This document shows, piece by piece, positions 36,060 through 43,293 of a DNA stretch of 64,000 bases. This stretch comes from Saccharopolyspora kobensis (GTDB lineage: Bacteria; Actinomycetota; Actinomycetes; Mycobacteriales; Pseudonocardiaceae), in NCBI RefSeq assembly GCF_900108315.1, contig NZ_FNVB01000004.1:620001-684000 (forward strand). Direction: 5' to 3'. Position numbers and translations under genes: made by a program. Below the pieces are notes generated by a model, which saw only the letters and a program-made list of their open reading frames with translations, was not told the origin of the DNA and did not search any database. The first letter of the stretch is position 1. Each line of letters starts with the position of its first letter.

Positions 36060-36898
36060 GCGGGTACCTCCCTGAGCCGGGCGATCAGGTCGTGGCGCCA
36101 CTGCACCGTCTTCGCGATCTCGTTGAAGGTGAAGAAGTGCCAGCCCGCGATGCCGCAGGAAGGATCGACGAGGTGGGGGGAGAGCCCGTCGAACAGCTCC
36201 TCCGGCGTGTAGCGGGTGAGCAACTTCGACACTACGCCGTGCTGCTTGCGCAGGTAGCGGATCGACTCGCCCAGCCCGATCCGCAGCGAGATCCGCAGCA
36301 ACCGGTGCACGTCCACCACACCGGGCACGCCGAGGTGGATCGGCAGCAGCACGCCGCGGGCGCGCACCGCCTTCACCCAGGACGCCACGGCCTGCGGGTC
36401 GTAGCAGATCTGCGAGACCACGTAGTCGGCGTAGCGGGCCTTCTCGTTCATGGCCCGGACGGTCGTGGCGTCGGGGATGAACGCGTGCGGCTCCGGGTAG
36501 CCGGTGATGCCCACGCGGTCGGGACGGCGTCCGAGCTCGTCCATCGCGCGCAGCAGCGCCAGCGCGTCCGGGAACTCGCCGCGCGGGACCTGCGAATCTC
36601 CGGCCACCACGAACACCTCGGTGATGCCGAGGTCGTCGGTGCGGTCCAGCAGCGCGGTCAGGTGCGCGCGGTCGCCGATCATCCGGGCCGCCAGGTGCGG
36701 GACCACGTGCAGATCGCGATCGCGCAGCCCGGCCGCCAGGTCGAGGGTGGCCTCGATGCCCTTGCCCGGCGAGGCCGTGACCGTCACGGTGGTGCCCGCG
36801 GGCAGCAGTTCCGCCTGCGCGAGAACGCCTTTCAGCGGCAGCACCTCGAACCGCGCGTTGTTCAGCGACTGCTGCAGGAGTTCAGCATCTGACGTCAT
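36056..36898 (-). CDS. Methylenetetrahydrofolate reductase-like flavoprotein
   Basis: A 280-aa MetF-family TIM barrel (VTVTASPGKGIEATLDLAA, FVVAGDSQVPRGEF, VGITGYPEPHAFIPD, YDPQAVASWV). It is shorter and divergent from biosynthetic MetF, and would interconvert 5-methyl- and 5,10-methylene-THF. Placed between a GcvT-type demethylase and fhs, it probably oxidises methyl-THF produced by demethylation. ATG 36898 has GGAGGAGG 10 bases upstream. Confidence 0.85.
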   Translation of the reverse strand: MTSDAELLQQSLNNARFEVLPLKGVLAQAELLPAGTTVTVTASPGKGIEATLDLAAGLRDRDLHVVPHLAARMIGDRAHLTALLDRTDDLGITEVFVVAGDSQVPRGEFPDALALLRAMDELGRRPDRVGITGYPEPHAFIPDATTVRAMNEKARYADYVVSQICYDPQAVASWVKAVRARGVLLPIHLGVPGVVDVHRLLRISLRIGLGESIRYLRKQHGVVSKLLTRYTPEELFDGLSPHLVDPSCGIAGWHFFTFNEIAKTVQWRHDLIARLREVPA

Positions 36899-36949
36899 CG
36901 CTGTTCACCTCCTCCAGTCGTTGCTGCCGGTTTCCGTCCGGGTCGGCCG

Positions 36950-38143
36950 TTACGCCGAGCGGATCAGGCGCTTCGGGATGTCCTTGGTCGGGTCGAGGAA
37001 CGGCTTCTCCACCACGACCGCGTCCTGCGGGCCGTGCTGGGTGTGCACCACGAGTTCGGTGCCCAGGCCCTCGTAGGCGATCGGCACCATCGCGTAGCCG
37101 ATGTTGCGCTCCAGGCGCGGCGAGTAGCAGGCCGAGGTGACCTCGCCGATGCGCAGGCCCTTCGGATCGTGCACGTCGAAGACGTCGACCATCTCGCCGT
37201 CGTTGAACGAGCCCACGCCCGGCCCGCCGATCTCCACGCCGACCAGCTTGCGGCTGATGCCCTCGGCCTTGATCCGCCGCAGCGCGGCCTTGCCGATGAA
37301 GTCCGCCTCCTGCTCCAGGTCGACCATCCAGGTCTTCTCGAAGCCGTAGCCGACTTCGAACGGATTGGTGTCGTAGGTGATGTCGCAGCCCCAGGACAGG
37401 ATCCCGGCCTCGATGCGGCGGATGTGGCACGGCCCGATCACCCGCATGTCGTGCGGTTCACCGGCCTGCCAGATGGCGTCCCACAGCCGCACGCCGTCGC
37501 GGCTCGCGTCGTGCAGGTAGATCTCGTAGCCCAGCTCGGCGGTGTACCCGGTGCGCGAGACCACCACCTGCATGCCGTCCAGCTCGCGCTCCACCGCGTA
37601 GTAGTAGGGCACGTCGAGGATGGACTCGCCGAACAGGCCGGCCATCACGTCCCGCGACTTCGGGCCCTGGATCTGCACCGGCCCCACGTCGGGCTCGTGG
37701 ATCCGCACGTCCATGCCCAGGTTGTGCGCCAGGCCCTTGGCCCACAGCAGCACGTCGCTGTCGGCCAGCGACAGCCAGAAGTGGTTCTCGCCGAGCCGCA
37801 GCAGCACCGGGTCGTTGATGATGCCGCCGTCCTCGGCGGTGACGAACACGTACTTGCACTGCCCGACCTTGCACTTGGTCAGGTCGCGGGGCACGAGCAT
37901 GTTGGTGAACTCGAACGCGTCGGGGCCGGTGATCTCCACCTGCCGCTCGACGCCGACGTCCCACAGCGTCACGCCCTCCAGCAGCGCCCAGTACTCGCCG
38001 ACCGGATCGCCGTAGTGCCGCGGGTGGTAGGTGTGGTTGTACACGCTGTACAGGCCGACGCCGTGCCGCTGCGAGGCGTAGAAGAACGGTGACTTGCGCA
38101 ACCGCGGGTAGAGCAGGACACCGGGGTTCGGATTGGTGGTCAT
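36950..38143 (-). CDS. GcvT-family THF-dependent demethylase, DmdA-like
   Basis: A 397-aa folate-dependent aminomethyltransferase-fold protein. The N-terminus (RLRKSPFFYASQRHGV, then LWDVGVERQVEITGPDA) resembles DMSP demethylase DmdA more than glycine-cleavage T-protein. GPKS and WGCDITYDTNPFEVGYG are typical of the family. With metF-like and fhs genes downstream it should hand a methyl group to THF. DMSP, glycine betaine or another methylated amine are all possible substrates, and the surrounding dimethylglycine/sarcosine genes favour an N-methyl compound. Its ATG overlaps a small upstream ORF. Confidence 0.8.
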   Translation of the reverse strand: MTTNPNPGVLLYPRLRKSPFFYASQRHGVGLYSVYNHTYHPRHYGDPVGEYWALLEGVTLWDVGVERQVEITGPDAFEFTNMLVPRDLTKCKVGQCKYVFVTAEDGGIINDPVLLRLGENHFWLSLADSDVLLWAKGLAHNLGMDVRIHEPDVGPVQIQGPKSRDVMAGLFGESILDVPYYYAVERELDGMQVVVSRTGYTAELGYEIYLHDASRDGVRLWDAIWQAGEPHDMRVIGPCHIRRIEAGILSWGCDITYDTNPFEVGYGFEKTWMVDLEQEADFIGKAALRRIKAEGISRKLVGVEIGGPGVGSFNDGEMVDVFDVHDPKGLRIGEVTSACYSPRLERNIGYAMVPIAYEGLGTELVVHTQHGPQDAVVVEKPFLDPTKDIPKRLIRSA

Positions 38144-38283
38144 GACTTTTCCGCCTCTCCGCGTTTTGCAGTGGTGGTTGCGTTGGGGGTTGATCTCGCG
38201 TTTCGCGGTTTCTCGTGGCTGGGTCGCATAACGGTCTCCCGAGGTGCGGTTGAGCAGGGCTCCGGTGAGGAGAGGTGTGGCAT
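38140..38283 (-). CDS. Small ORF translationally coupled to the GcvT-type demethylase, 47 aa
   Basis: ATG 38283 is preceded by a very strong GGAGGAGG site 5 bases away. The stop TGA overlaps the demethylase start (ATGA). The peptide begins MPHLSSPEPCSTAPRETVM and is basic, Ser/Thr/Pro-rich and low in hydrophobics. Nothing is recognised. It may be a genuine small protein or a leader that drives translation of the next gene, whose own ribosome site is weaker. It is too short for routine gene calling. Confidence 0.45.
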   Translation of the reverse strand: MPHLSSPEPCSTAPRETVMRPSHEKPRNARSTPNATTTAKRGEAEKS

Positions 38284-38370
38284 GGCCGCCTCCTCCGGGG
38301 TAGCCGATGTCCGCGCCGCTGGTCGGTCAGCGCGGTCGGGCGTTGTGCAGGGATCGCGGGAATGCGATGT

Positions 38371-40836
38371 TCAGCAGCGCATTCTGCTCATCTCGGGGTC
38401 GAACACGGGGTCAGCGGCGACCGTCGCCGGATGCCGCTCGTCGAAGTAGGACACCTGCACGGAGGTGCCCGGTCGGGCCAGCTCGGCGGGCAGCCAGGCG
38501 TGGGCCAGGCTGGCACCGGCGCTGTAGCCGTAGCCGGCGCTCGTGGTGAACCCGGCGGGCGCACCGCCGGCGAACACCGGCTCCGAGCCCATCAGCACGG
38601 TGCCGTCGTCGATCGTCAGGCAGCACAGCCGCCGCCGAGGCGCGTTCTCCCGCCGCCGCAGCAGCGCGTCCCGACCGATGAAATCGCCCTTGTCGGTCTT
38701 CACGGCGAAGCCGAGACCGGCTTCGTCCGGATCGTGCGAGCTCCACATGTCCACCCCCCAGGCCCGGTAGCCCTTCTCCAGGCGCAGCCCGTTGAACGCG
38801 CCGCGCCCGCCGGGGAAGACGCCGTGCTCGGCGCCCGCCTCGGCCAGCAAGTCCCACAGCCGTCGGCCGAACTCCGCGGAGGTGTAGAGCTCCCAGCCGA
38901 GTTCGCCCACATAGGACAGTCGCAGTGCGATCACCGGCACCTCGCGCACGTGCAGCCGCTTGGCCCGGAAGAACCGGAACGCCTGGTTCGACACGTCGCG
39001 ATCGGCCAGCGCGGCCAGCACGTCGCGGGCGCGCGGTCCCCACAGCCCGATGCAGCAGGTGCCGCCGGTGATGTCGCGGACCTGCGCGGTCTCGTCGGCG
39101 TGCCCGCGCAGCCAGGCGATGTCGCGCGGGCCGTTGCAGCCGACCTGGAAGGTGTCCCGGTCGAGGCGGGCGACGGTGATGTCCGCGCGGATCCCGGCCG
39201 TCGGCTCCAGCATCAGCGTGTAGGTCACGTAGCCGGGCGGGCGGTCGAGCTGGTTGGTGGTCAGCCGCTGCAGCAGGTCGAGCGCACCGCGCCCGGTGAC
39301 TTCCGCCCTGCTCAGGGAAGTCATGTCGTACATCGCAACTCGCTCGCGGGTGGCCTGGTGTTCGGCGCCGACGATCGGGGACCAGTAGCGCCCTGCCCAC
39401 GGGCCAGGCTGGACGACGTCGCGTCCGTCGACCAGGGACTTGTTGCTCTCGTACCAGTGCGGCCGCTCCCAGCCGTTGGCCTCCAGGAACACCGCGCCGA
39501 GCTCGCGCTGGCGGTCGTGGAACGGGCTGGTGCGCAGCGGGCGCGGGTGCTCCGGCGGCTGCTGCGGGTGGATGATGTCGTAGACCTCGCGGAAGCTCTG
39601 CGCGCCGCGCTCGGCCACGTAGGACGGGCTGTGCGCGAAGTCCTCGAAGCGGCGCAGGTCGGCCTGCCGCAGGTCGATCTCGGGCACCTGCCCGGTCAGC
39701 CACTGCGCCATCATCTCGCCGATGCCGCCGGCGTGGGTGATCCAGACGGCCTCGGCGACCCAGAAGTTGCCGATCTCGTTGGACGGCCCGAGCACCGGCA
39801 TCCCGTCGGCGGTGAACAGGAACAGGCCGTTCATGCCCTCGGTGATCTCGGTGCGCCGCAGCGCGGGCAGCAGCGCGCGGGCGTCCTCCCACGGCCCGGC
39901 GAAGTCCTCCGGGGTGAATGGCTGCACCGACGCCATGCCCTTCCAACCGCCGCCCTCGGACGGCGCCTCGCTCCCGTCGGTCGCCGTGGGCAGGATGTCG
40001 TTGCTGTCCACCGGGATCGCGCGGTGCCGGTAGGAACCGATGCCGCAGCGGTCGTGGATCTGCCGGAAGTACATGGAGCGGTCCTGGTGCCGCAGGATCG
40101 GCTGGTCCACCTCGCCGCGGGCGCCCGCCAGGCCCGGCACCGGGCCGGTCACCGCGTACTGGTGCGCCAGCGGCTGCACCGGGATCGACACCCCGGCCAT
40201 CCTGCCGATCTTCGGGCCCCAGATGCCCGCGCAGCACAGCACGGTCCGCACCGCGACGTCGCCGCGGGTGGTGCGCACGGCCCGGATCTCGCCGTCCCGG
40301 ACGTCGAAGCCGGTCACCTCGGTGTTGGCGGCGAACCGAACGCCGCGCCGCTCGGCCTCGCGGGCCATGGCCTCGGCGGCGCGAACCGGTTTGGCGATGC
40401 CGTCGGTGGGCACGTGCAGGCCGCCGTGGACGCGGGTCGGGTCGAGTTGCGGGATCAGCTCCTGGACCTGCCGCGGGTCGAGCAGCTCGCCGCGGATGCC
40501 CCACGCGGTGGCCAGGCCGAGCTTGCGCTTGAGGTCGTCCCAGCGCTCGGGCGTCGTGGCCACCTCGATCCCGCCGACCTGGTGGAAGCAGGGGCGGCCG
40601 TCGAGCTCCAGGCCTGCGTAGGTCTCGACCGTGCGGGCGGCCAGCCTGCTCATCGTCTCCGACGGGTTGGTCTGAAAGACCAGGCCGGGGGCGTGCGAGC
40701 TGGAACCTCCGGTGGCGAACAGCGGTCCCTGCTCGACGACGAGGACGTCGGTGACGCCGAGGCGTGCGAGGTGGTAAGCGGTGCTGCATCCGACGATGCC
40801 CGCGCCGATCAGGAGCACTTGGGCGCTGGTATCCAT
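38371..40836 (-). CDS. dmg: Dimethylglycine oxidase
   Basis: An 821-aa two-part enzyme. The N-terminal FAD oxidase has the dinucleotide motif LLIGAGIVGCSTA and the SSSHAPG loop, whose His48 corresponds to the covalent-FAD His of Arthrobacter DMGO. The C-terminal GcvT-like half (from about 430) captures the formaldehyde equivalent on THF (GCNGPRDIAWLRG, WGVDMWSSHDPDEAGLGFAV). It converts dimethylglycine to sarcosine and 5,10-methylene-THF. Length matches the Arthrobacter enzyme. ATG 40836 is chosen by homology. It is the first gene of the leftward operon. Confidence 0.88.
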   Translation of the reverse strand: MDTSAQVLLIGAGIVGCSTAYHLARLGVTDVLVVEQGPLFATGGSSSHAPGLVFQTNPSETMSRLAARTVETYAGLELDGRPCFHQVGGIEVATTPERWDDLKRKLGLATAWGIRGELLDPRQVQELIPQLDPTRVHGGLHVPTDGIAKPVRAAEAMAREAERRGVRFAANTEVTGFDVRDGEIRAVRTTRGDVAVRTVLCCAGIWGPKIGRMAGVSIPVQPLAHQYAVTGPVPGLAGARGEVDQPILRHQDRSMYFRQIHDRCGIGSYRHRAIPVDSNDILPTATDGSEAPSEGGGWKGMASVQPFTPEDFAGPWEDARALLPALRRTEITEGMNGLFLFTADGMPVLGPSNEIGNFWVAEAVWITHAGGIGEMMAQWLTGQVPEIDLRQADLRRFEDFAHSPSYVAERGAQSFREVYDIIHPQQPPEHPRPLRTSPFHDRQRELGAVFLEANGWERPHWYESNKSLVDGRDVVQPGPWAGRYWSPIVGAEHQATRERVAMYDMTSLSRAEVTGRGALDLLQRLTTNQLDRPPGYVTYTLMLEPTAGIRADITVARLDRDTFQVGCNGPRDIAWLRGHADETAQVRDITGGTCCIGLWGPRARDVLAALADRDVSNQAFRFFRAKRLHVREVPVIALRLSYVGELGWELYTSAEFGRRLWDLLAEAGAEHGVFPGGRGAFNGLRLEKGYRAWGVDMWSSHDPDEAGLGFAVKTDKGDFIGRDALLRRRENAPRRRLCCLTIDDGTVLMGSEPVFAGGAPAGFTTSAGYGYSAGASLAHAWLPAELARPGTSVQVSYFDERHPATVAADPVFDPEMSRMRC

Positions 40837-40850
40837 AGCTGCCGCCTTGT

Positions 40851-40884
40851 TGCGTCTACGACAACCCACTGCGTCTACCGCAAC
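40851..40884. promoter_or_regulatory. Direct repeat upstream of the dimethylglycine oxidase operon
   Basis: TGCGTCTACGACAAC (40851-40865) and TGCGTCTACCGCAAC (40870-40884) are 15-bp repeats with two mismatches and a 19-bp period. Each has partial dyad symmetry (GTTG...CAAC, TGCG...CGCA). Lying 15-48 bp before the start codon, they are a plausible regulator site, perhaps for the local IclR or FadR protein. Confidence 0.45.
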
Positions 40885-40954
40885 GGTGCTCCTCGGCAAG
40901 GGCGCACGTCAAGGACACGACAGGGCCAATTCGCGGCTCGGCCTGGTCAACTGC

Positions 40955-40996
40955 CGTGAGCGTTTTGGGGTGCTATGGCCCCGCAAAGCACTCACG
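40955..40996. repeat. Intergenic hairpin repeat, copy 2
   Basis: CGTGAG (40955-40960) pairs with CTCACG (40991-40996), and TTTTGGGG with CCCCGCAAAG around TGCTATGG. The left 29 nt match the copy at 2962 with three changes. It lies 6 bp past the stop of the leftward FadR-type gene and probably terminates it. Confidence 0.6.
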
Positions 40997-41001
40997 ACCG
41001 G

Positions 41002-41652
41002 TCAGATCGCTCGGCGGATGGACTTCTCGAAGTGGTCGACGTGGGCGACCGCGATCCGGTCGGCGCGGTCGGTGTCCCCGGCGACGATCGCTTCGAGGAG
41101 TGCCGCGTGCTCCCCGACGTGCTCGGCGACGTTCGGCAGGCGGTCGAAGAACAGGTGCCAGATGCGCAGGGCCAGGTTGTAGTACTGGCCGAGAGTGCTC
41201 TCCAGGTAGCGGTTGTGCGTGCAGCGGTAGATCGTGCGGTGCACCCGGGCGTCGACGTCCATGATCACCGGCTGGTCGCCGGAGAGATCTTCGACGAGCG
41301 CGCGCAGCTCGTCGAGCTCGGCCCGCTCGGCGTCGGTGGCCCGCTCGGCGGCGCGGCGCGCGGCATGCCCCTCCAGGCGGCGGCGCACGTCGGCGATCAG
41401 CGCGTGGTCGGTGATGTTGACCTCGGTGACGAAGGTGCCGCGCCGCGGGTAGATCGCCACCAGCGACTCCGACTCCAGCCGCTTGACGGCCTCCCGGAAC
41501 GGCGTGCGGCCGATGCCGAGCTCACCGGTCAGCGGCTCCTCGGCCACCGGGGCGCCGGGCGGCAGCCGCAGCGTCAGGATCAGGTCGCGCAACGTCAGGT
41601 AGGCGCGCTCGGCCTGCGAGGGGCCGGATCGGGAATTGACGCCTGCGGACAC
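41002..41652 (-). CDS. GntR/FadR-family regulator (FCD domain)
   Basis: A 216-aa regulator. The winged HTH (residues 15-75, with IGRTPFREAVKRLESESLV) is followed by an FCD ligand domain. Its metal-binding pattern is DVDARVH, H in EHVGEHAALL and H in AHVDHFE, which suits an acid or amino-acid effector. It starts at GTG 41652 with a weak ribosome site. It sits between the dimethylglycine and sarcosine oxidase operons next to a perfect palindrome, so it probably regulates one or both. Confidence 0.88.
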   Translation of the reverse strand: MSAGVNSRSGPSQAERAYLTLRDLILTLRLPPGAPVAEEPLTGELGIGRTPFREAVKRLESESLVAIYPRRGTFVTEVNITDHALIADVRRRLEGHAARRAAERATDAERAELDELRALVEDLSGDQPVIMDVDARVHRTIYRCTHNRYLESTLGQYYNLALRIWHLFFDRLPNVAEHVGEHAALLEAIVAGDTDRADRIAVAHVDHFEKSIRRAI

Positions 41653-41673
41653 GTCTCGTAGCCTACCCGACAG

Positions 41674-41687
41674 ACTGATATATCAGT
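41674..41687. promoter_or_regulatory. Perfect 14-bp palindrome, candidate FadR-type operator
   Basis: ACTGATATATCAGT lies in the 81-bp gap between the divergent FadR-type gene and soxB. Short TGATATATCA-like dyads are typical GntR/FCD sites. Binding would overlap both promoters. Confidence 0.65.
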
Positions 41688-41733
41688 ACGCACAACACGG
41701 TTCCCCCTGGTCACTCCCGTCTTGGAGGCCGCG

Positions 41734-42954
41734 GTGGTTTCCACTCCTCTGCCCGAACCGCCGCCCAGGCTGTGGCGCAACCCCGAACCGAAGCGGCACT
41801 ACGACGTGGTGATCGTCGGCTCCGGAGGGCACGGCCTGGCGACTGCCTACTACCTGGCGCGCAACCACGGCATCCGGGACGTCGCGGTGCTCGAACGCGG
41901 CTGGCTGGCGGGCGGCAACATGGCCCGCAACACCACGATCATCCGCTCCAACTACCTCTTCGACGAGAGCGCCGCGCTCTACGACCACGCGCTGGACCTG
42001 TGGGAGCGGTTGCCCGCCGAGCTGGACCACGACTTCCTGCTCAGCCAGCGCGGCGTGCTCAACCTGGTGCACACCGAGCAGGAGGTGCGCGACTCGCGGC
42101 GGCGGGTGTTCGCCAACCAGCTCAACGGGATCGACGCGGAGTGGGTCGAGCCCGCCGAGATCGCCGAGCTGTGCCCGATCCTGAACCTCTCCGCCGACGT
42201 CCGGTACCCGGTGCTGGGCGCGACGTTGCAGCGCCGCGGCGGGATCGCCAAGCACGACCACGTCGCCTGGGCCTTCGCCCGCAAGGCCGACGAGATGGGC
42301 GTGGACCTGATCCAGGGTTGCGAGGTGACCGGGTTCCGGCTCGACGGCGACCGGGTCACCGGCGTCAAGACCTCCCTCGGCCCGATCGGCGCCGGCCGCG
42401 TCGCGCTCGCCGCTGCCGGGCGCACGTCGCTGCTCACCGATCAGCTCGGCCTCCGCCTGCCGCTGCAGAGCCATCCGCTGCAGGCGCTGGTGTCCGAGCT
42501 GCTCGAGCCGGTCCACCCGTGCGTGGTGATGTCCAACCACGTGCACGTCTACTGCAGCCAGGCGCACAAGGGCGAGCTGGTGCTCGGGGCGGGCATCGAC
42601 AGCTACAACGGCTACGGCCAGCGCGGCTCGGTGCACGTGATCGAGCGGCAGATGGCGGCGGCGCTGGAGCTGTTCCCGATCTTCGCGCGAGCGCACGTGA
42701 TCCGGACCTGGGCGGGCACTGTGGACGTCACGCCGGACGCCTCGCCGATCATCGGCCCGACGCCGTACGAGAACCTCTACCTCAACTGCGGTTGGGGGAC
42801 GGGCGGTTTCAAGGCGACGCCGGGCGTCGGCTGGGTTTACGCGCACACCATCGCCACCGGCCGCCCGCACCCGCTCAACGAGCCCTACGGCCTGGACCGC
42901 TTCACCACCGGCGCCCTCATCGACGAGCACGGAGCCGCCGCCGTCGCCCACTGA
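41734..42954 (+). CDS. soxB: Sarcosine oxidase beta subunit
   Basis: A 406-aa flavoprotein with the FAD motif [28 protein letters not shown] (His174/His176 region) matches the covalent FMN site of heterotetrameric sarcosine oxidase. It oxidises sarcosine to glycine. The start is GTG 41734, because GGAGG ends 5 bases upstream. It is the first gene of soxB-D-A-G, and 81 bp containing two AT-rich palindromes separate it from soxD. Confidence 0.93.
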   Translation: MVSTPLPEPPPRLWRNPEPKRHYDVVIVGSGGHGLATAYYLARNHGIRDVAVLERGWLAGGNMARNTTIIRSNYLFDESAALYDHALDLWERLPAELDHDFLLSQRGVLNLVHTEQEVRDSRRRVFANQLNGIDAEWVEPAEIAELCPILNLSADVRYPVLGATLQRRGGIAKHDHVAWAFARKADEMGVDLIQGCEVTGFRLDGDRVTGVKTSLGPIGAGRVALAAAGRTSLLTDQLGLRLPLQSHPLQALVSELLEPVHPCVVMSNHVHVYCSQAHKGELVLGAGIDSYNGYGQRGSVHVIERQMAAALELFPIFARAHVIRTWAGTVDVTPDASPIIGPTPYENLYLNCGWGTGGFKATPGVGWVYAHTIATGRPHPLNEPYGLDRFTTGALIDEHGAAAVAH

Positions 42955-42958
42955 CGCA

Positions 42959-42996
42959 ATTTCAATTGAAATTCGCGGGTCAATTTCAATTGAAAT
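42959..42996. repeat. Paired ATTTCAATTGAAAT palindromes, copy 2
   Basis: Palindromes at 42959-42972 and 42983-42996, again 24 bp apart, start only 4 bases past the soxB stop. They are the only AT-rich tract in the operon and occupy the soxB-soxD gap. They could bind a regulator, form an RNA hairpin or both. Confidence 0.85.
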
Positions 42997-43035
42997 TGCG
43001 GAGTACGAGGAACATTCGCGAGTTTGGAGCGCTCG

Positions 43036-43293
43036 ATGCTGTTGATTCACTGCCCGTGGTGCGGGGACCGGGACGAGGCCGAGTTCCACTACGGCGGCCA
43101 AGCCCACGTCGACCACCCCGAGAACCCCGCCGAGCTGGACGACGCGGCGTGGGCGGAATACCTGTTCGTCCGCGACAACCCGCGCGGGACGTTCCACGAG
43201 CGCTGGGTGCACGCGGCGGGCTGCCGCCGCTGGTTCAACGTCGTCCGCGACACCGCGACCAACGAGATGCGTCCCGAGAAGGTGGTGCCATGA
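43036..43293 (+). CDS. soxD: Sarcosine oxidase delta subunit
   Basis: An 85-aa zinc-binding subunit. The ligands are visible in HCPWCGDRDEAEFHYGG and HAAGCRRWF, giving the C-x2-C ... H ... C pattern of SoxD. The start is ATG 43036 with TTTGGAGC upstream. The stop overlaps soxA by four bases. It stabilises the heterotetramer. Confidence 0.92.
   Translation: MLLIHCPWCGDRDEAEFHYGGQAHVDHPENPAELDDAAWAEYLFVRDNPRGTFHERWVHAAGCRRWFNVVRDTATNEMRPEKVVP

Noticed and set aside
38144..38370. Glycine riboswitch before the GcvT-type gene
   Set aside because: I looked for its conserved tandem-aptamer bases and pairing on the minus strand and found none. The region is better explained by a small ORF.
38275..40959. 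894-codon plus-strand frame over dimethylglycine oxidase
   Set aside because: Antisense shadow. The minus strand has full DMGO motifs and the correct length.
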